DNA of 64,000 nt from Pseudomonadota bacterium. GTDB taxonomy: Bacteria; Bdellovibrionota; Bacteriovoracia; Bacteriovoracales; Bacteriovoracaceae. Position 1 is the first letter of the stretch, and every line of letters begins with the position of its first letter. Below the pieces are notes generated by a model. The model made no database searches. It was not told the origin of the DNA and saw only the letters and a list, made by a program, of their open reading frames with translations. This document shows positions 25,807 through 35,217 of the stretch, piece by piece. The stretch covers positions 62,001 to 126,000 of the forward strand of contig JAIYBW010000003.1 in the NCBI GenBank assembly GCA_027488375.1, written 5' to 3'. The position numbers and the translations under genes are program-made.

Positions 25807-26781
25807 ATGTTTAAAAAAATTTTCCTAACTGGTTTATTTAGTCTTTCCACTTCAGTTCTGGCCGCGCAACAGATTAAACTCGCAGTGCTCGTGCCAGAAG
25901 GCACAACTTGGGGAAATAGTTTAAAAAAACTAGCGAAAGAAGTCGAGACTGTGACTCAAAATGAAGTGTCTTTTAAAGTTTATTATGGGGGAGTCTCTGG
26001 AGATGAGCCAGATGTCTTAAGAAAAATTCGAATAGGACAACTCCATGGTGGTATTTTTACGGGAAAAACTTTAGGTGATATTTATGGCGATGTTCGTGCC
26101 ATGGAAATCCCTTTTACTTTTTATGATAAGCAAAATAAGGCCTCAGCTGCTTTAACAAAGCTGACACCTCAATTCAATCAAGGCTTGAAAACAAAGGGAT
26201 TTGTTAATCTTGGCTTTTATGAAGTGGGACAAGTCTATGTTGTTTCTACAAAAAAGATTTCTAATTTAAATGAACTTAAAGGCGTCAAGATTTGGTCCTG
26301 GGAAGGGGATAAGCTCGTTGAGGCGATGATAAATTCCCTTCAACTTGTTTCAGTTCCATTGGCCCTACCAGATGTCCTTTCCTCTCTTTCTACAGGAATT
26401 ATCGATGCAGCCTATGCGCCACCTCTGGCTATTTTGGCCCTTCAATGGCACTCAAAAGTAAAATATTTAGTGGATTTTCCAACTGCTTTTTCAATTGGGG
26501 CCTTGCTTGTCTCAGACAAAACATGGGGGAAAATTAAACCCGAGCATCAAAACAAGATTATGGAACTTTCCAAAAAATTTGTTGCTGAGGCCAATAGTAA
26601 ATCCATTCAGGAAAATCAGCAGGCCAGAGATCAGCTTAAAAAGTTAGGTATTCAATTCTCTTCTTTTCCAGCTGAAGATTATAAAAAAGCCGCTGGCGCG
26701 AGAGGAAATGTTATCAATCAAGTTAAAGATACTTATATTTCTTCGAAAGTCATTCAAGTCTTAGATCAAGAGGCCAAATGA
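25807..26781 (+). CDS. dctP: TRAP transporter substrate-binding protein (DctP/TatP type)
   Basis: 324 aa. Signal peptide ends near SVLAAQQ. IKLAVLVPEGTTWGNSLKKLA and LRKIRIGQLHGGIFTGKTLGDIYGDVRAMEIPF are typical of the DctP N-lobe. LNELKGVKIWSWEGDKLVEAMI is the ligand-contact and hinge region, in which an Arg usually contacts carboxylate ligands; the equivalent here reads KIWSWEGD without that Arg. This suggests a ligand other than a simple C4-dicarboxylate, consistent with a TatP-like protein. Its stop overlaps the dctQ start (ATGA). Confidence 0.88.
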   Translation: MFKKIFLTGLFSLSTSVLAAQQIKLAVLVPEGTTWGNSLKKLAKEVETVTQNEVSFKVYYGGVSGDEPDVLRKIRIGQLHGGIFTGKTLGDIYGDVRAMEIPFTFYDKQNKASAALTKLTPQFNQGLKTKGFVNLGFYEVGQVYVVSTKKISNLNELKGVKIWSWEGDKLVEAMINSLQLVSVPLALPDVLSSLSTGIIDAAYAPPLAILALQWHSKVKYLVDFPTAFSIGALLVSDKTWGKIKPEHQNKIMELSKKFVAEANSKSIQENQQARDQLKKLGIQFSSFPAEDYKKAAGARGNVINQVKDTYISSKVIQVLDQEAK

Positions 26782-27272
26782 TAAAACTGGTTCAATTATT
26801 TGATGAATTATTAGAAAAAATAAGCCGTTCAGGTTTAGTCATTTGCTTATTGGCCACATTATTTCTTGCCTTAAGTTCAATTGTTTTAAGATGGCTAGGC
26901 TCAAGTTTAAACTGGATTGATCCTCTTGTTCGTCACTTGGTTTTTATCTCTGCATTTTTAGGGGGATCAATTGCCACTAAAAGTAATCAGCACATTAAAG
27001 TCGATCTACTCACCAAGATCATTGAGTGGGCGGATTCGAAAATCGTATCTTGGTTTCATCGTAATTTAATTTCATTTTTTTGCTTTGTCGTTGCGATTGC
27101 TTTAGTTAAATCAGGTTGGGATTTGTATCTCTCTGAAAAACAATTTGGTAGTGACTCATTCCTTGGGATTCATAGTTCTGTGATGGTGGGCATAATCCCC
27201 ATGGGAATGGGTTTAATCTCATTGAGATTTTTAAATCAATTAATTTTAGGAACACTAGGCGGGAATAAATAA
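26778..27272 (+). CDS. dctQ: TRAP transporter small permease (DctQ)
   Basis: 164 aa with four hydrophobic helices, including SGLVICLLATLFLALSSIVLRW and LVRHLVFISAFLGGSIATKSNQHIKVDLL, the latter matching the DctQ pattern of helix 2 followed by HI.VD. It bridges the binding protein and the large permease. Coupled on both sides: ATGA with the binding protein and TAATG with dctM. Confidence 0.9.
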   Translation: MIKLVQLFDELLEKISRSGLVICLLATLFLALSSIVLRWLGSSLNWIDPLVRHLVFISAFLGGSIATKSNQHIKVDLLTKIIEWADSKIVSWFHRNLISFFCFVVAIALVKSGWDLYLSEKQFGSDSFLGIHSSVMVGIIPMGMGLISLRFLNQLILGTLGGNK

Positions 27273-28537
27273 TGAGTACCTTTATTTATTTAACGATCCT
27301 TGCATTTGCATTATTTGGGGCTCCCATTTTCCTTGTCATGTCAGCCTTTGCGCTCTCAGCATTCTATTTTAGTGGAATTGAACTTTCGGCCGTTGCTGTT
27401 GAAATTTATCGCCTAGCAAGTGCACCTACTATTTTAACGATTCCTCTATTTACCTTTGCTGGTTATGTTTTGGCCGAATCTAAAGCACCTGTTAGACTTT
27501 TACGTTTATGTAATGCTTTTTTGGGATGGATGCCTGGTGGAGTTGCCATAGTTTGTCTTTTTATCTGCGCTTTTTTTACGGCGTTTACAGGAGCTTCTGG
27601 TGTCACAATCATTGCCCTTGGGGGATTGCTTTATCCTATTCTCATAGAAGAAGGATATTCTGAAAAATTCACACTCGGCCTCATTACAACCTGTGGTTCA
27701 TTAGGTCTACTCTTTCCTCCAAGCTTGCCTATTATCCTTTATGGAATAATTGCCAAAGTCGACATCGATCAGCTTTTTCTTGCTGGGATAATCCCTGGAA
27801 TTTTACTGATGATTTTTCTAGGGGTTTACTCAATTTTTGAATCGAGAAAGAACCCAAAAAAGAAGCATGTTTTGTCAGTGGTCGAAATGAGAAATGCGAT
27901 TTGGGATGCTCGCTTTGAAATACCTCTTCCTTTCATTATTTTAGGGGGGATTTATGGAGGTTTATTAACTCCGACTGAGGCTTCAGCGATTTCTGCAGCG
28001 TATGTTCTTTTTGTAAATTGTTTATTAACTCGGGATTTATCTTTTACTAAAGATATCCCTAAGGTGATTATTGAAAGTCTTACTCTTGTGGGCGCCATCT
28101 TACTCATCCTGTGTTGTGCGCTTGGATTAACGAATTATTTAGTCGATGAAGAAATTCCTATGAAAATATTGGAGGCGATGAGAACTATTATTACAAATAA
28201 GTACATTTTCCTTCTCACATTGAATGTGTTTCTGTTGATCGTTGGTTGTTTAATGGATATTTTTAGTGCAATTATTGTTGTTGTCCCGTTAATACTACCT
28301 ATCGCGGAACAATTCCAAGTGAACCCCCTCCATTTAGCGATTGTCTTCCTCACGAATCTCGAAATCGGTTATATAACTCCTCCTGTAGGGATTAATTTAT
28401 TTATTAGCTCATTTCGATTTAACCGGCCTGTTCTTGAACTCTATAAATTGACGATTCCGTACTTAATTTTAATGATTGTAGCACTTATTATTATTACTTA
28501 TATTCCATGGTTTACTTTATTTTGGTTCAATTCATAA
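27272..28537 (+). CDS. dctM: TRAP transporter large permease (DctM)
   Basis: 421 aa, typical length, with about 11-12 helices. GASGVTIIALGGLLYPILIEEGYSEKFTLGLITTCGSLGLLFPPSLPIILYG is the classic DctM core, and TPTEASAISAAYVLF and LEIGYITPPVGINLFI are further hallmarks. It is the secondary, Na+-driven translocation subunit in the inner membrane. The next gene's ATG lies 31 bp inside its end. Confidence 0.93.
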   Translation: MSTFIYLTILAFALFGAPIFLVMSAFALSAFYFSGIELSAVAVEIYRLASAPTILTIPLFTFAGYVLAESKAPVRLLRLCNAFLGWMPGGVAIVCLFICAFFTAFTGASGVTIIALGGLLYPILIEEGYSEKFTLGLITTCGSLGLLFPPSLPIILYGIIAKVDIDQLFLAGIIPGILLMIFLGVYSIFESRKNPKKKHVLSVVEMRNAIWDARFEIPLPFIILGGIYGGLLTPTEASAISAAYVLFVNCLLTRDLSFTKDIPKVIIESLTLVGAILLILCCALGLTNYLVDEEIPMKILEAMRTIITNKYIFLLTLNVFLLIVGCLMDIFSAIIVVVPLILPIAEQFQVNPLHLAIVFLTNLEIGYITPPVGINLFISSFRFNRPVLELYKLTIPYLILMIVALIIITYIPWFTLFWFNS

Positions 28538-30066
28538 TTTTTGTTTTTATTTTGTTCTCGAATGATTTGCTTGCCTCAGGGCAAGCATATCCTCGTTTCT
28601 TACATGGTGAAAAAAAAATTGAGTTATATTCAGGTTCTAGATCACCTCAAGTAAGTTTTGAAGCCTATCGGGGTAAAATTTCATTTCAAGATGAAGTTAA
28701 ATATCAAAATTTTTTTAGACCTTATTTTTTTGAGAATGAATCTGAGTACTCAGATTTTATTAAGTTAGAACTGTATACATCCTCGATGTGTACCAACCAA
28801 CAGCTTGAAACCCATACTCCTTATATTCAGTATGCCTATCGTTTGTTAGTCATTAGCTATTTGCTTGAGGCAAATTGGCATATGGAGCTTATTTCAAAAA
28901 ATCTTTTAAAACAAAATGGGTGTTCTTTTAATTTTGATCAGTGGCTTAAATCATGTCGTCCAGTGAGTGGAGATATGAAAAAGTTTCTTAATCAACTTGG
29001 AAAATATAGGCCAAAATATAAAGAAATTCTTCCTCCTCATTATTCTATCCAAAATTGGATACAAGACTTCAAGGATGGGAAATATAATTTCTTTTCTCAT
29101 TTTAGAATAAATGAAGAATGTGGTGCCAATTGTGAAACTAAGGATTTACCCAATTCTTTCAAGCAGGCCTGCGAAGTAGATCAGCAACTCATGACCCTTG
29201 CTTGCTCAGAAAAAGACGAATTTTTTGGCCTTTCATTTGGAGCAGGAGCCTATCAACTTCTTGCTCAATCAAATATCATCAACACTTTTAATAAAGAAGG
29301 TGAGGCTTTAGGCTGCCTTAGACGTTTTTCTGATTCTTTTGCCCATCGTGAAGTTAAATATAAGTCACTCAATCAACTTTTTGTTCCACTTAGAGAGCAT
29401 TTACATCGATTATATCAAGAACGTTTTATACAAGGGCGAGTTTTCTTTTATGGCTCGGCTAAAGAGTTTGAAGAAAAGGGTTTAACAAATTTACATGTTA
29501 TGGATCAACCTCTGAAAATTTCTAAGCTCTCTTTTAATGAGCCCAAGGAAATGGGCAAGGCTCCTTTATCAGGGCCTAAGGTAAAGCCGCAGCAAGGTTC
29601 TGCCCCTGAAAAAACTTCAATTGAAACAATTGAAATCAATACAATTCCACGCCATTTACCTCAAAAGAGTTCATTCCTCACTGCTGCAGAATTTCGGCAG
29701 GAGCAAAATTTAGATGCTTTCAATGTCGATATGAATAAATTGAAATATGATTATGTTTTTAGTCTTAATACTCTTAATTCATTGTCTTCAAAACTTAAAT
29801 CCTTCATGACTCGAGATGCATTAAAAGAAATGAAGACATATGATAAATTAGGATCACCTGAGGGGCCAGTGCCACTTCTTTTCATCAAGTATATGATTGA
29901 TATGCATGAGCATACGGGATTATATAATTTGCTTAGTGTATTAGGGGATGAGTTTTTTGTTTCAAATGAAATTGATGCCAGTTTTACAACAAAGCCTGAA
30001 AGAATTCGTATTGAGAATGGTTATCACACTGAGAATCAATGGCAACTCGTGATTCTTAAGCCTTAA
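28507..30066 (+). CDS. Large exported protein of unknown function
   Basis: 519 aa. Signal peptide FILVQFIIFVFILFSNDLLASGQ. The mature protein has about ten Cys in the first 300 residues (for example SSMCTNQQ, NGCSFNF, EECGANCETK, FKQACEV) and a Pro/Lys-rich linker near 350-370. No family recognised. The ATG overlaps dctM by 31 bp; a TTG at 28522 is an alternative. Co-transcription with the TRAP genes is likely but a functional link is unproven. Its end overlaps the convergent HAD gene by 4 bp. Confidence 0.65.
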   Translation: MVYFILVQFIIFVFILFSNDLLASGQAYPRFLHGEKKIELYSGSRSPQVSFEAYRGKISFQDEVKYQNFFRPYFFENESEYSDFIKLELYTSSMCTNQQLETHTPYIQYAYRLLVISYLLEANWHMELISKNLLKQNGCSFNFDQWLKSCRPVSGDMKKFLNQLGKYRPKYKEILPPHYSIQNWIQDFKDGKYNFFSHFRINEECGANCETKDLPNSFKQACEVDQQLMTLACSEKDEFFGLSFGAGAYQLLAQSNIINTFNKEGEALGCLRRFSDSFAHREVKYKSLNQLFVPLREHLHRLYQERFIQGRVFFYGSAKEFEEKGLTNLHVMDQPLKISKLSFNEPKEMGKAPLSGPKVKPQQGSAPEKTSIETIEINTIPRHLPQKSSFLTAAEFRQEQNLDAFNVDMNKLKYDYVFSLNTLNSLSSKLKSFMTRDALKEMKTYDKLGSPEGPVPLLFIKYMIDMHEHTGLYNLLSVLGDEFFVSNEIDASFTTKPERIRIENGYHTENQWQLVILKP

Positions 30067-30725
30067 TTTTCATACCAATCGGCCTTGATGACATTGGCAC
30101 CAGATTTTATGGCAGCTTCCATACCGACATTTGAATCTTCAAAAATTAAAGTTTCATGGGACACGCAATTAAGCTTTGTCATTGCATGAAGGTAAGGCCA
30201 TGGATCGGGTTTAACCTTTAGAGAATCATCTCTTGTGAGTATTAAATCAAAATAGTCATAGGTTTTTGAAATTTTTAAAAGCTCGTGAGTAATAATTTTT
30301 TCAGATGAAGTGACGAGTCCAATAGTGACTTTTTCATCTCTTGCTTGGTCTAGCAGGGCCCTTAATTGTTCAGAGAAAAAATCTTCAGTAGGAACGTTTT
30401 TTAATATTTTTAGTAGGGATGAATTTTTATTTTCAATAAAATCCTGAACTGTCCAGTCATTTGGAAATCCTTTCCATGACTTCAAGATATCAAAGAGTAG
30501 GTGGTCAGCCTTACCCACCATCATGTGGTAAAGTTCATGTTCTGTGAGTTCTACTTTTATTTGAAGCTGCTGGCCCAGTTCTTTGAGAGACCAGGCATGG
30601 TACCTTTCGGTATTAAATAAAGTGCCATCCATATCAAAAAGGATTGTTTTTAGACCCTGAATTTGATTTTTGAGGTCATTCAAATGAGGGATTTTATTCA
30701 TCGATTTTACAGTTTCAAAATTCAT
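30063..30725 (-). CDS. HAD-superfamily phosphatase
   Basis: 220 aa. Motif I LFDMDGTLFNTERYH, motif II GLVTSSEK, motif III Lys in LKVKPDPWPYL, and motif IV FEDSNVGMEAAIKSGANVI are all present. The cap insertion is helical (C1), as in phosphoglycolate phosphatase and beta-phosphoglucomutase relatives. The specific substrate cannot be told. The first 22 residues before motif I are longer than usual, so a later start is possible. Divergent from the DUF6178-like gene. Confidence 0.85.
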   Translation of the reverse strand: MNFETVKSMNKIPHLNDLKNQIQGLKTILFDMDGTLFNTERYHAWSLKELGQQLQIKVELTEHELYHMMVGKADHLLFDILKSWKGFPNDWTVQDFIENKNSSLLKILKNVPTEDFFSEQLRALLDQARDEKVTIGLVTSSEKIITHELLKISKTYDYFDLILTRDDSLKVKPDPWPYLHAMTKLNCVSHETLIFEDSNVGMEAAIKSGANVIKADWYEN

Positions 30726-30822
30726 AAGATTATTCTACTTGATGCATTGTGTTTTGGCGAGTCAGATTGGCCAAACAGCTTAAAAAAAGGTAATAATTCA
30801 TTTTTTTAACTCAAGGGTATTT

Positions 30823-32547
30823 ATGGGCGAATCAATGATAAAAAAAGATCTCTTAAGCCAACTTCTCTACGAGGCCCAAGCTTATAACAGGTTTGAAGAC
30901 ATCGAAAAATTAGTTGAGGCCGGTGGTGACCTTTCCATGATTCCGATTCAACCCCTTTTTGTATCTCTTCAAAATACATCCAAAGATCAGCTGGCCGATA
31001 TCCTTCCAAAACTTTCATCTGAGCAGCGTCAGGCCATCCGTGACATAGACCTTTGGCAGAAAGATACGATTGATCCAGATGCCGCTAATTACTGGTTAGA
31101 AGTTTATTCAAAATGCCAAGATGAACTTGTTCAAATGGAATTCATTAAGAGTGAGGATTTCTTACTTGCGATAAAAAATCAGTTAACGATATCGACCTTT
31201 GATGTTGAAGACCCGATGTATCCTGATGATGATTACTATTTTTTAACTGAAGATAATCAGCTTCTTATTGCTTATCCTGAAGATTTCGCTCTTGTCCAAG
31301 AATTAAAAGAAATGGTTCGTAAACTTTACGCTGAGATCGGTGTCGAAAATGCCTATGCCTTTTTATTTAAAATGATCGTCGATTCTTACCAAATTATGGA
31401 AGAAAACAATTATCAACAAAAGAAAGAGAGACTTCGAGACTTTGGGTTTGTCGATTATTTTGACTCCTTAGAATATAACGCTTCTTTTTTATCTTTAGAT
31501 GCAATAAATAACTTTATCAAAAATAAAAAATCAATGACTCCTGAGATTGATTCGCTCTCATCAAGCCAAAGTCTCCACTCGACATCACTAGTTGCTTTCC
31601 AAAGTTCTCTGAATGACATCAGAGATGCACTAAACAACATCCAAAACGAAGCAAGATCTAAGTATCTTCACTTTAATTTTATCAGATTAGTTAATGCAAG
31701 GATGGCCTATCTTGGAGCACTTAAGAATGGAAGTTTGGCCATGACCAAAGTTGGTCACCAGACTCGTGCGAAACTTGAGCTTGGATTTCAGTACGTAACG
31801 AAGATGAGAGGAGGAGAGGTCGCTTTATTTGAAACTTTTGATTTTTTTGATCTTTTCAAAGTGGGTCATAGTCTAATTGAGATGAATCAGAAAAAACTTA
31901 AAAAAGCACTTTCCTCTACAGCTTTTGAAAAAGATGATTTCTCTTATTTCTTAGGCATGTATTGGAATTCTTTTCTTGAACACTCTTATAGTGAAATTCC
32001 ATCTTACAAATTTGATGGTAGTAGTAAGCCTCAAGAGATAAGCCAACTCTCAATCTATGAGTCTTGGTTCAAATTTTCCGAAACTTTTATCAATTCTCTT
32101 CCTTTTATGCAGTCTTTTTTTAAAACGATTGATGCCTTAAAAGGGAATGGCTTATTAAATGATCAGTTCTATTTAAATTATGAAGTTGAGAATATTGATT
32201 TTGAAGCTATTTTAATTTCAAGTTTTGTAAATTTTAGTGGAGGACATCTTTTTGAAGGTTCACATTCAAAAATGGGTGTCACGATCCAAGAGTTAAAAAC
32301 TTTTTACTATAATTTCTTCAATAAAAATGGAGATGAATTTTTAATTAAGGGTGAAGAAGATCCCAAACTCAAACCTAAGATAATTGAATTTATTGAAAAA
32401 TTTGGATTGTCGAATATCCCAGCGTTTCAAGTTTACCTTTATCAGGTTCTTGTAGAGCAATTAAATGGTTACGAAATTGATGTTATGGATGAGGAAGAAT
32501 TCAGACATATTGGCGGTCCTATCCTTCTAAATTCGACCAAGAATTAA
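30823..32547 (+). CDS. DUF6178-like cytoplasmic protein
   Basis: 574 aa with no signal peptide or membrane helix. The N-terminal pattern (LPKLSSEQRQAIRDIDLWQKDTIDP, then WLEV) and the RLRDFGFVDYFDSLEYNA block resemble DUF6178 proteins, which I know from other Deltaproteobacteria. This is recognition by pattern and not a search. Rich in acidic residues and helices; function unknown. SD AAGGG is 7 bp before ATG. It is convergent with, and overlaps by 4 bp, the small gene at 32544. Confidence 0.65.
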   Translation: MGESMIKKDLLSQLLYEAQAYNRFEDIEKLVEAGGDLSMIPIQPLFVSLQNTSKDQLADILPKLSSEQRQAIRDIDLWQKDTIDPDAANYWLEVYSKCQDELVQMEFIKSEDFLLAIKNQLTISTFDVEDPMYPDDDYYFLTEDNQLLIAYPEDFALVQELKEMVRKLYAEIGVENAYAFLFKMIVDSYQIMEENNYQQKKERLRDFGFVDYFDSLEYNASFLSLDAINNFIKNKKSMTPEIDSLSSSQSLHSTSLVAFQSSLNDIRDALNNIQNEARSKYLHFNFIRLVNARMAYLGALKNGSLAMTKVGHQTRAKLELGFQYVTKMRGGEVALFETFDFFDLFKVGHSLIEMNQKKLKKALSSTAFEKDDFSYFLGMYWNSFLEHSYSEIPSYKFDGSSKPQEISQLSIYESWFKFSETFINSLPFMQSFFKTIDALKGNGLLNDQFYLNYEVENIDFEAILISSFVNFSGGHLFEGSHSKMGVTIQELKTFYYNFFNKNGDEFLIKGEEDPKLKPKIIEFIEKFGLSNIPAFQVYLYQVLVEQLNGYEIDVMDEEEFRHIGGPILLNSTKN

Positions 32548-32903
32548 CTTTTTGTTGGACCAAAAAATGAATCAAAAATTTCGCTCAGGGATTTTCTGTA
32601 ACCTGATGATTGGTGCTTGAAAATATTATTAAGGTGGATTTTTAGAGTTTCAATTTCTAATTGTTGTTCATGAAGTAGTGCTTCAGATTGATCATGCGAC
32701 GTCATAAATGGTAATTTTTGTGACATGAGGTTTTTAATCTTTCCTAGCCGATGAGAATCTTTTTCAAGGAAATTGTAGCTTTCAAAACCGCCCTCATTTT
32801 TTAATGGACGCTGAAGCTGTCCTTCTACTGGATGGTCTTCAATAAATTCTTCAAATCCTTTTAAATCTTCCTTTGGGAGATTAGTCGACTTCTTATTATC
32901 CAT
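32544..32903 (-). CDS. Hypothetical small charged protein
   Basis: 119 aa, hydrophilic, with no signal or membrane segment. The C-terminal half (EALLHEQQLEIETLKIHLNNIFKH) has a short coiled-coil character. The start overlaps the stop of the 166-aa gene by 8 bp, so the two are translationally linked. Unrecognised. Confidence 0.55.
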   Translation of the reverse strand: MDNKKSTNLPKEDLKGFEEFIEDHPVEGQLQRPLKNEGGFESYNFLEKDSHRLGKIKNLMSQKLPFMTSHDQSEALLHEQQLEIETLKIHLNNIFKHQSSGYRKSLSEIFDSFFGPTKS

Positions 32904-33396
32904 TTTTTTGTCTTTTACTTAATTTATTGAGAAGTGAACGATAAAAGAAGCGCTCCCGCTCAAGTTTATTTATGGTTTTATGTTTGTGTGCAAAATCATC
33001 AATAATGATTTGATTTTGCTGAAAATCACTATTTATGATTTCCTTTTGAAGTAACTTGTTTTTGTGAAGGAGTTGGGATTCTTTAATATTGATCTTTGAA
33101 TCTTTATGGGAAAAAAAACGAGGTAGTTGATCAATTTCTTTTATTACTGGCATACTGGCCATTGCTGGATCAAGATCAGAAATAAGGTAAATGGGATAGG
33201 GGAAGAGATAAGACCCATTTATCTGCATGATAAAGTTTTGAATAAAGCCTAAGATTTCTTTTTGCTGATCGAGCGTTAATTTTTTTATATCGATAGTAAT
33301 AGGTGAAGAAAAATTAATTTCTTTATGAAGAAAAAGTTCTAGCTCATCTGGTTTAAAGGCAGTCAGGGCTATTTGTTTATACTTCGGTAAATCCAT
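32896..33396 (-). CDS. Hypothetical protein
   Basis: 166 aa, cytoplasmic. The N-terminal part (about 1-85) looks alpha/beta (SPITIDIKKLTLDQQKEILGF, then YPIYLISDLD), and the C-terminal part is Lys/Gln-rich and helical, probably a coiled coil. First gene of a two-gene minus-strand unit divergent from the gene at 33476 and cpaF. No family recognised. Confidence 0.55.
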   Translation of the reverse strand: MDLPKYKQIALTAFKPDELELFLHKEINFSSPITIDIKKLTLDQQKEILGFIQNFIMQINGSYLFPYPIYLISDLDPAMASMPVIKEIDQLPRFFSHKDSKINIKESQLLHKNKLLQKEIINSDFQQNQIIIDDFAHKHKTINKLERERFFYRSLLNKLSKRQKNG

Positions 33397-33475
33397 ATCA
33401 CTATTATTCCTATGATTTAGTTTCCTGTCGTGTTTTAATTATAAATAATCTCAACTGTTTTAATGAGGACTAATA

Positions 33476-34174
33476 TTGTCGGATATGACTGGGCCCTACT
33501 TTCCATTTATTATTTTACCTCAAGAGTTTTTAGTTTTGTTAAAAACTAATCTCCCTTCTTCACCAATCCCCAAGCAGATTATTGAAATATTAAATGGTAA
33601 TAAGGCTTTTAGTAGAGTGCTTGAAGTTAGTCTTTCAGAATTTTCAGATGGTCTTAATTTAGAAAAAGCGATCAAGACACTTGGATGGCCCAGTTTTAAA
33701 GAAAGAATGGCAAGTCTTTTGATTTATAAGGTTGTTTATGGTGATTATCCCACTAAATCTCATATTCGATTAATTGAAGATATTAAAAATTTTGAAACAA
33801 GATTTCGTGATCATTCAGTGACAGGTTCGTCTCGTTTATTCCTTCTAGGGCTTTACCTTAAACTCGCCAATATGGAATTGCAGATTGCAGAGGGTGATTT
33901 TTTAAAGGAAATTATTCTTTCAGATGAGATTAATTCGCTGTTGAAAATTTCGCAAGGGCGCTCTGAAAAAATAGATTGGCTCTTGATTGTAATTTATCAT
34001 CTAAATTTATTTTTAGGGTTTGAAGTTTTTTCAAAGCATTTAAGGAATAACATTTCATTCGAAGAGGTCTTTAATTTGTTATCCCATGATCAGCGTGAAA
34101 TATTAGGTAGAAATCTCTTGGGCTATGGTGCCAGTATTCAGGAACAGGATTTCTTTTTATACGAGAAAATTTAG
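33476..34174 (+). CDS. Hypothetical protein upstream of cpaF
   Basis: 232 aa from TTG with GAGG upstream; an ATG three codons later at 33485 is an alternative. Mostly helical, no signal peptide. Two hydrophobic stretches near 125-135 and 168-182 (DWLLIVIYHLNLFLGF) are more likely core helices than membrane spans. No family recognised. It ends 9 bp before the CpaF ATPase and is surely co-transcribed with it. Confidence 0.6.
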   Translation: MSDMTGPYFPFIILPQEFLVLLKTNLPSSPIPKQIIEILNGNKAFSRVLEVSLSEFSDGLNLEKAIKTLGWPSFKERMASLLIYKVVYGDYPTKSHIRLIEDIKNFETRFRDHSVTGSSRLFLLGLYLKLANMELQIAEGDFLKEIILSDEINSLLKISQGRSEKIDWLLIVIYHLNLFLGFEVFSKHLRNNISFEEVFNLLSHDQREILGRNLLGYGASIQEQDFFLYEKI

Positions 34175-34183
34175 GTTGGATTT

Positions 34184-35215
34184 ATGACAAAAAATAAAAT
34201 TTTTGAACTTATTGATGAAATTGGCAAAATAAATGGTGTCTCTGAAATAATCATCAATGGCCTTGATAATGTTTTCGTTGAAAAAAATGGTGAATTAATC
34301 AAGTTGGAAGCAAGGTTGAGCAAGGTTGATCTGGATGGATTTTGCCAGGACTTGGCCTCTTTTAATAAAAAAGCCTTTAATTCTGATTATCCAATACTTG
34401 ATGGCAATCTTGCGGACGGTAGCAGAGTCAATTTAATACACGAAGACTACACCAAAGAAACTCATGCCGTCACTATTCGTCGGTATTCAAAATCGATCAA
34501 AACATTTGATAATAATCCAACTTTATTTGGACTTAATCCTCATTGGATAGATTTTTTAAAAGTATTAATTAAATCAAAGATGAATGTTGTTGTCTCTGGT
34601 GGAACTGGAGTTGGTAAAACAACTTTTTTAAATCTCTTGCTTCAAGAAATTCCGACTAAGGAACGAGTGATTACAATTGAAGACACGAGAGAGCTCCAAT
34701 TTAATTTACCAAATGTTGTAAGACTAGAGGCCAGGTTGCCTTTTGCGCAAAATAAGGGACTCACGATGCGTGATCTTTTAAAAAATACGCTTAGGATGAG
34801 ACCCGATAGAATAATTCTAGGTGAATGTCGGGGTGGTGAGGTCTTTGATCTTTTACAGGCGATGAATACTGGGCATGAAGGTTCTATGACTTCTGTCCAT
34901 GCAAACTCACCAGCAGAGTGTCTTTTACGTCTTGAAAATCTCTATTTCTTATCTGGTTATGATCTCCCCATAAAAGCTTTAAGGTATCAAATTTCATCTG
35001 CGGTTGATTTTATAATTCAACTTAAAAGAGACAAGGACGGTAAAAGATTAGTTTCACAAATTACCGAAATATCTAATATGGAAGGGGATAGAATTCTGTC
35101 TCAGGATATTGGTTTAAATAAGTCCGGTGAATTGAAGTTCACCGGACTCGTACCTAGTTGTTTCGAAAAATTACAAAAAGCTGGTCTACCAAAAGATTTC
35201 TTTATTGGGACCTAA
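34184..35215 (+). CDS. cpaF: CpaF/TadA-type secretion ATPase (orphan)
   Basis: 343 aa. Walker A SGGTGVGKTTFLNLL at about residue 140, Asp box IEDTRELQF, RMRPDRIILGECRGGEVFDLLQAMNTGHEGSMTSVHANS covering Walker B and the His box. This order is diagnostic of the VirB11/CpaF branch (type IVb Tad pilus or T4SS) and differs from GspE, which is separately encoded in this window. It lacks the N-terminal extension of many CpaF proteins (about 450 aa). No tad/cpa pilin, platform or secretin genes are next to it, so its partners are elsewhere or unusual. Convergent with hemE, 2 bp apart. Confidence 0.88.
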   Translation: MTKNKIFELIDEIGKINGVSEIIINGLDNVFVEKNGELIKLEARLSKVDLDGFCQDLASFNKKAFNSDYPILDGNLADGSRVNLIHEDYTKETHAVTIRRYSKSIKTFDNNPTLFGLNPHWIDFLKVLIKSKMNVVVSGGTGVGKTTFLNLLLQEIPTKERVITIEDTRELQFNLPNVVRLEARLPFAQNKGLTMRDLLKNTLRMRPDRIILGECRGGEVFDLLQAMNTGHEGSMTSVHANSPAECLLRLENLYFLSGYDLPIKALRYQISSAVDFIIQLKRDKDGKRLVSQITEISNMEGDRILSQDIGLNKSGELKFTGLVPSCFEKLQKAGLPKDFFIGT

Positions 35216-35217
35216 TC

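Noticed and set aside
33476-35215. A full Tad pilus locus around cpaF
   Set aside because: No pilin, TadB/TadC, RcpA or prepilin peptidase is present in the flanking genes, which are unrecognised or haem genes.
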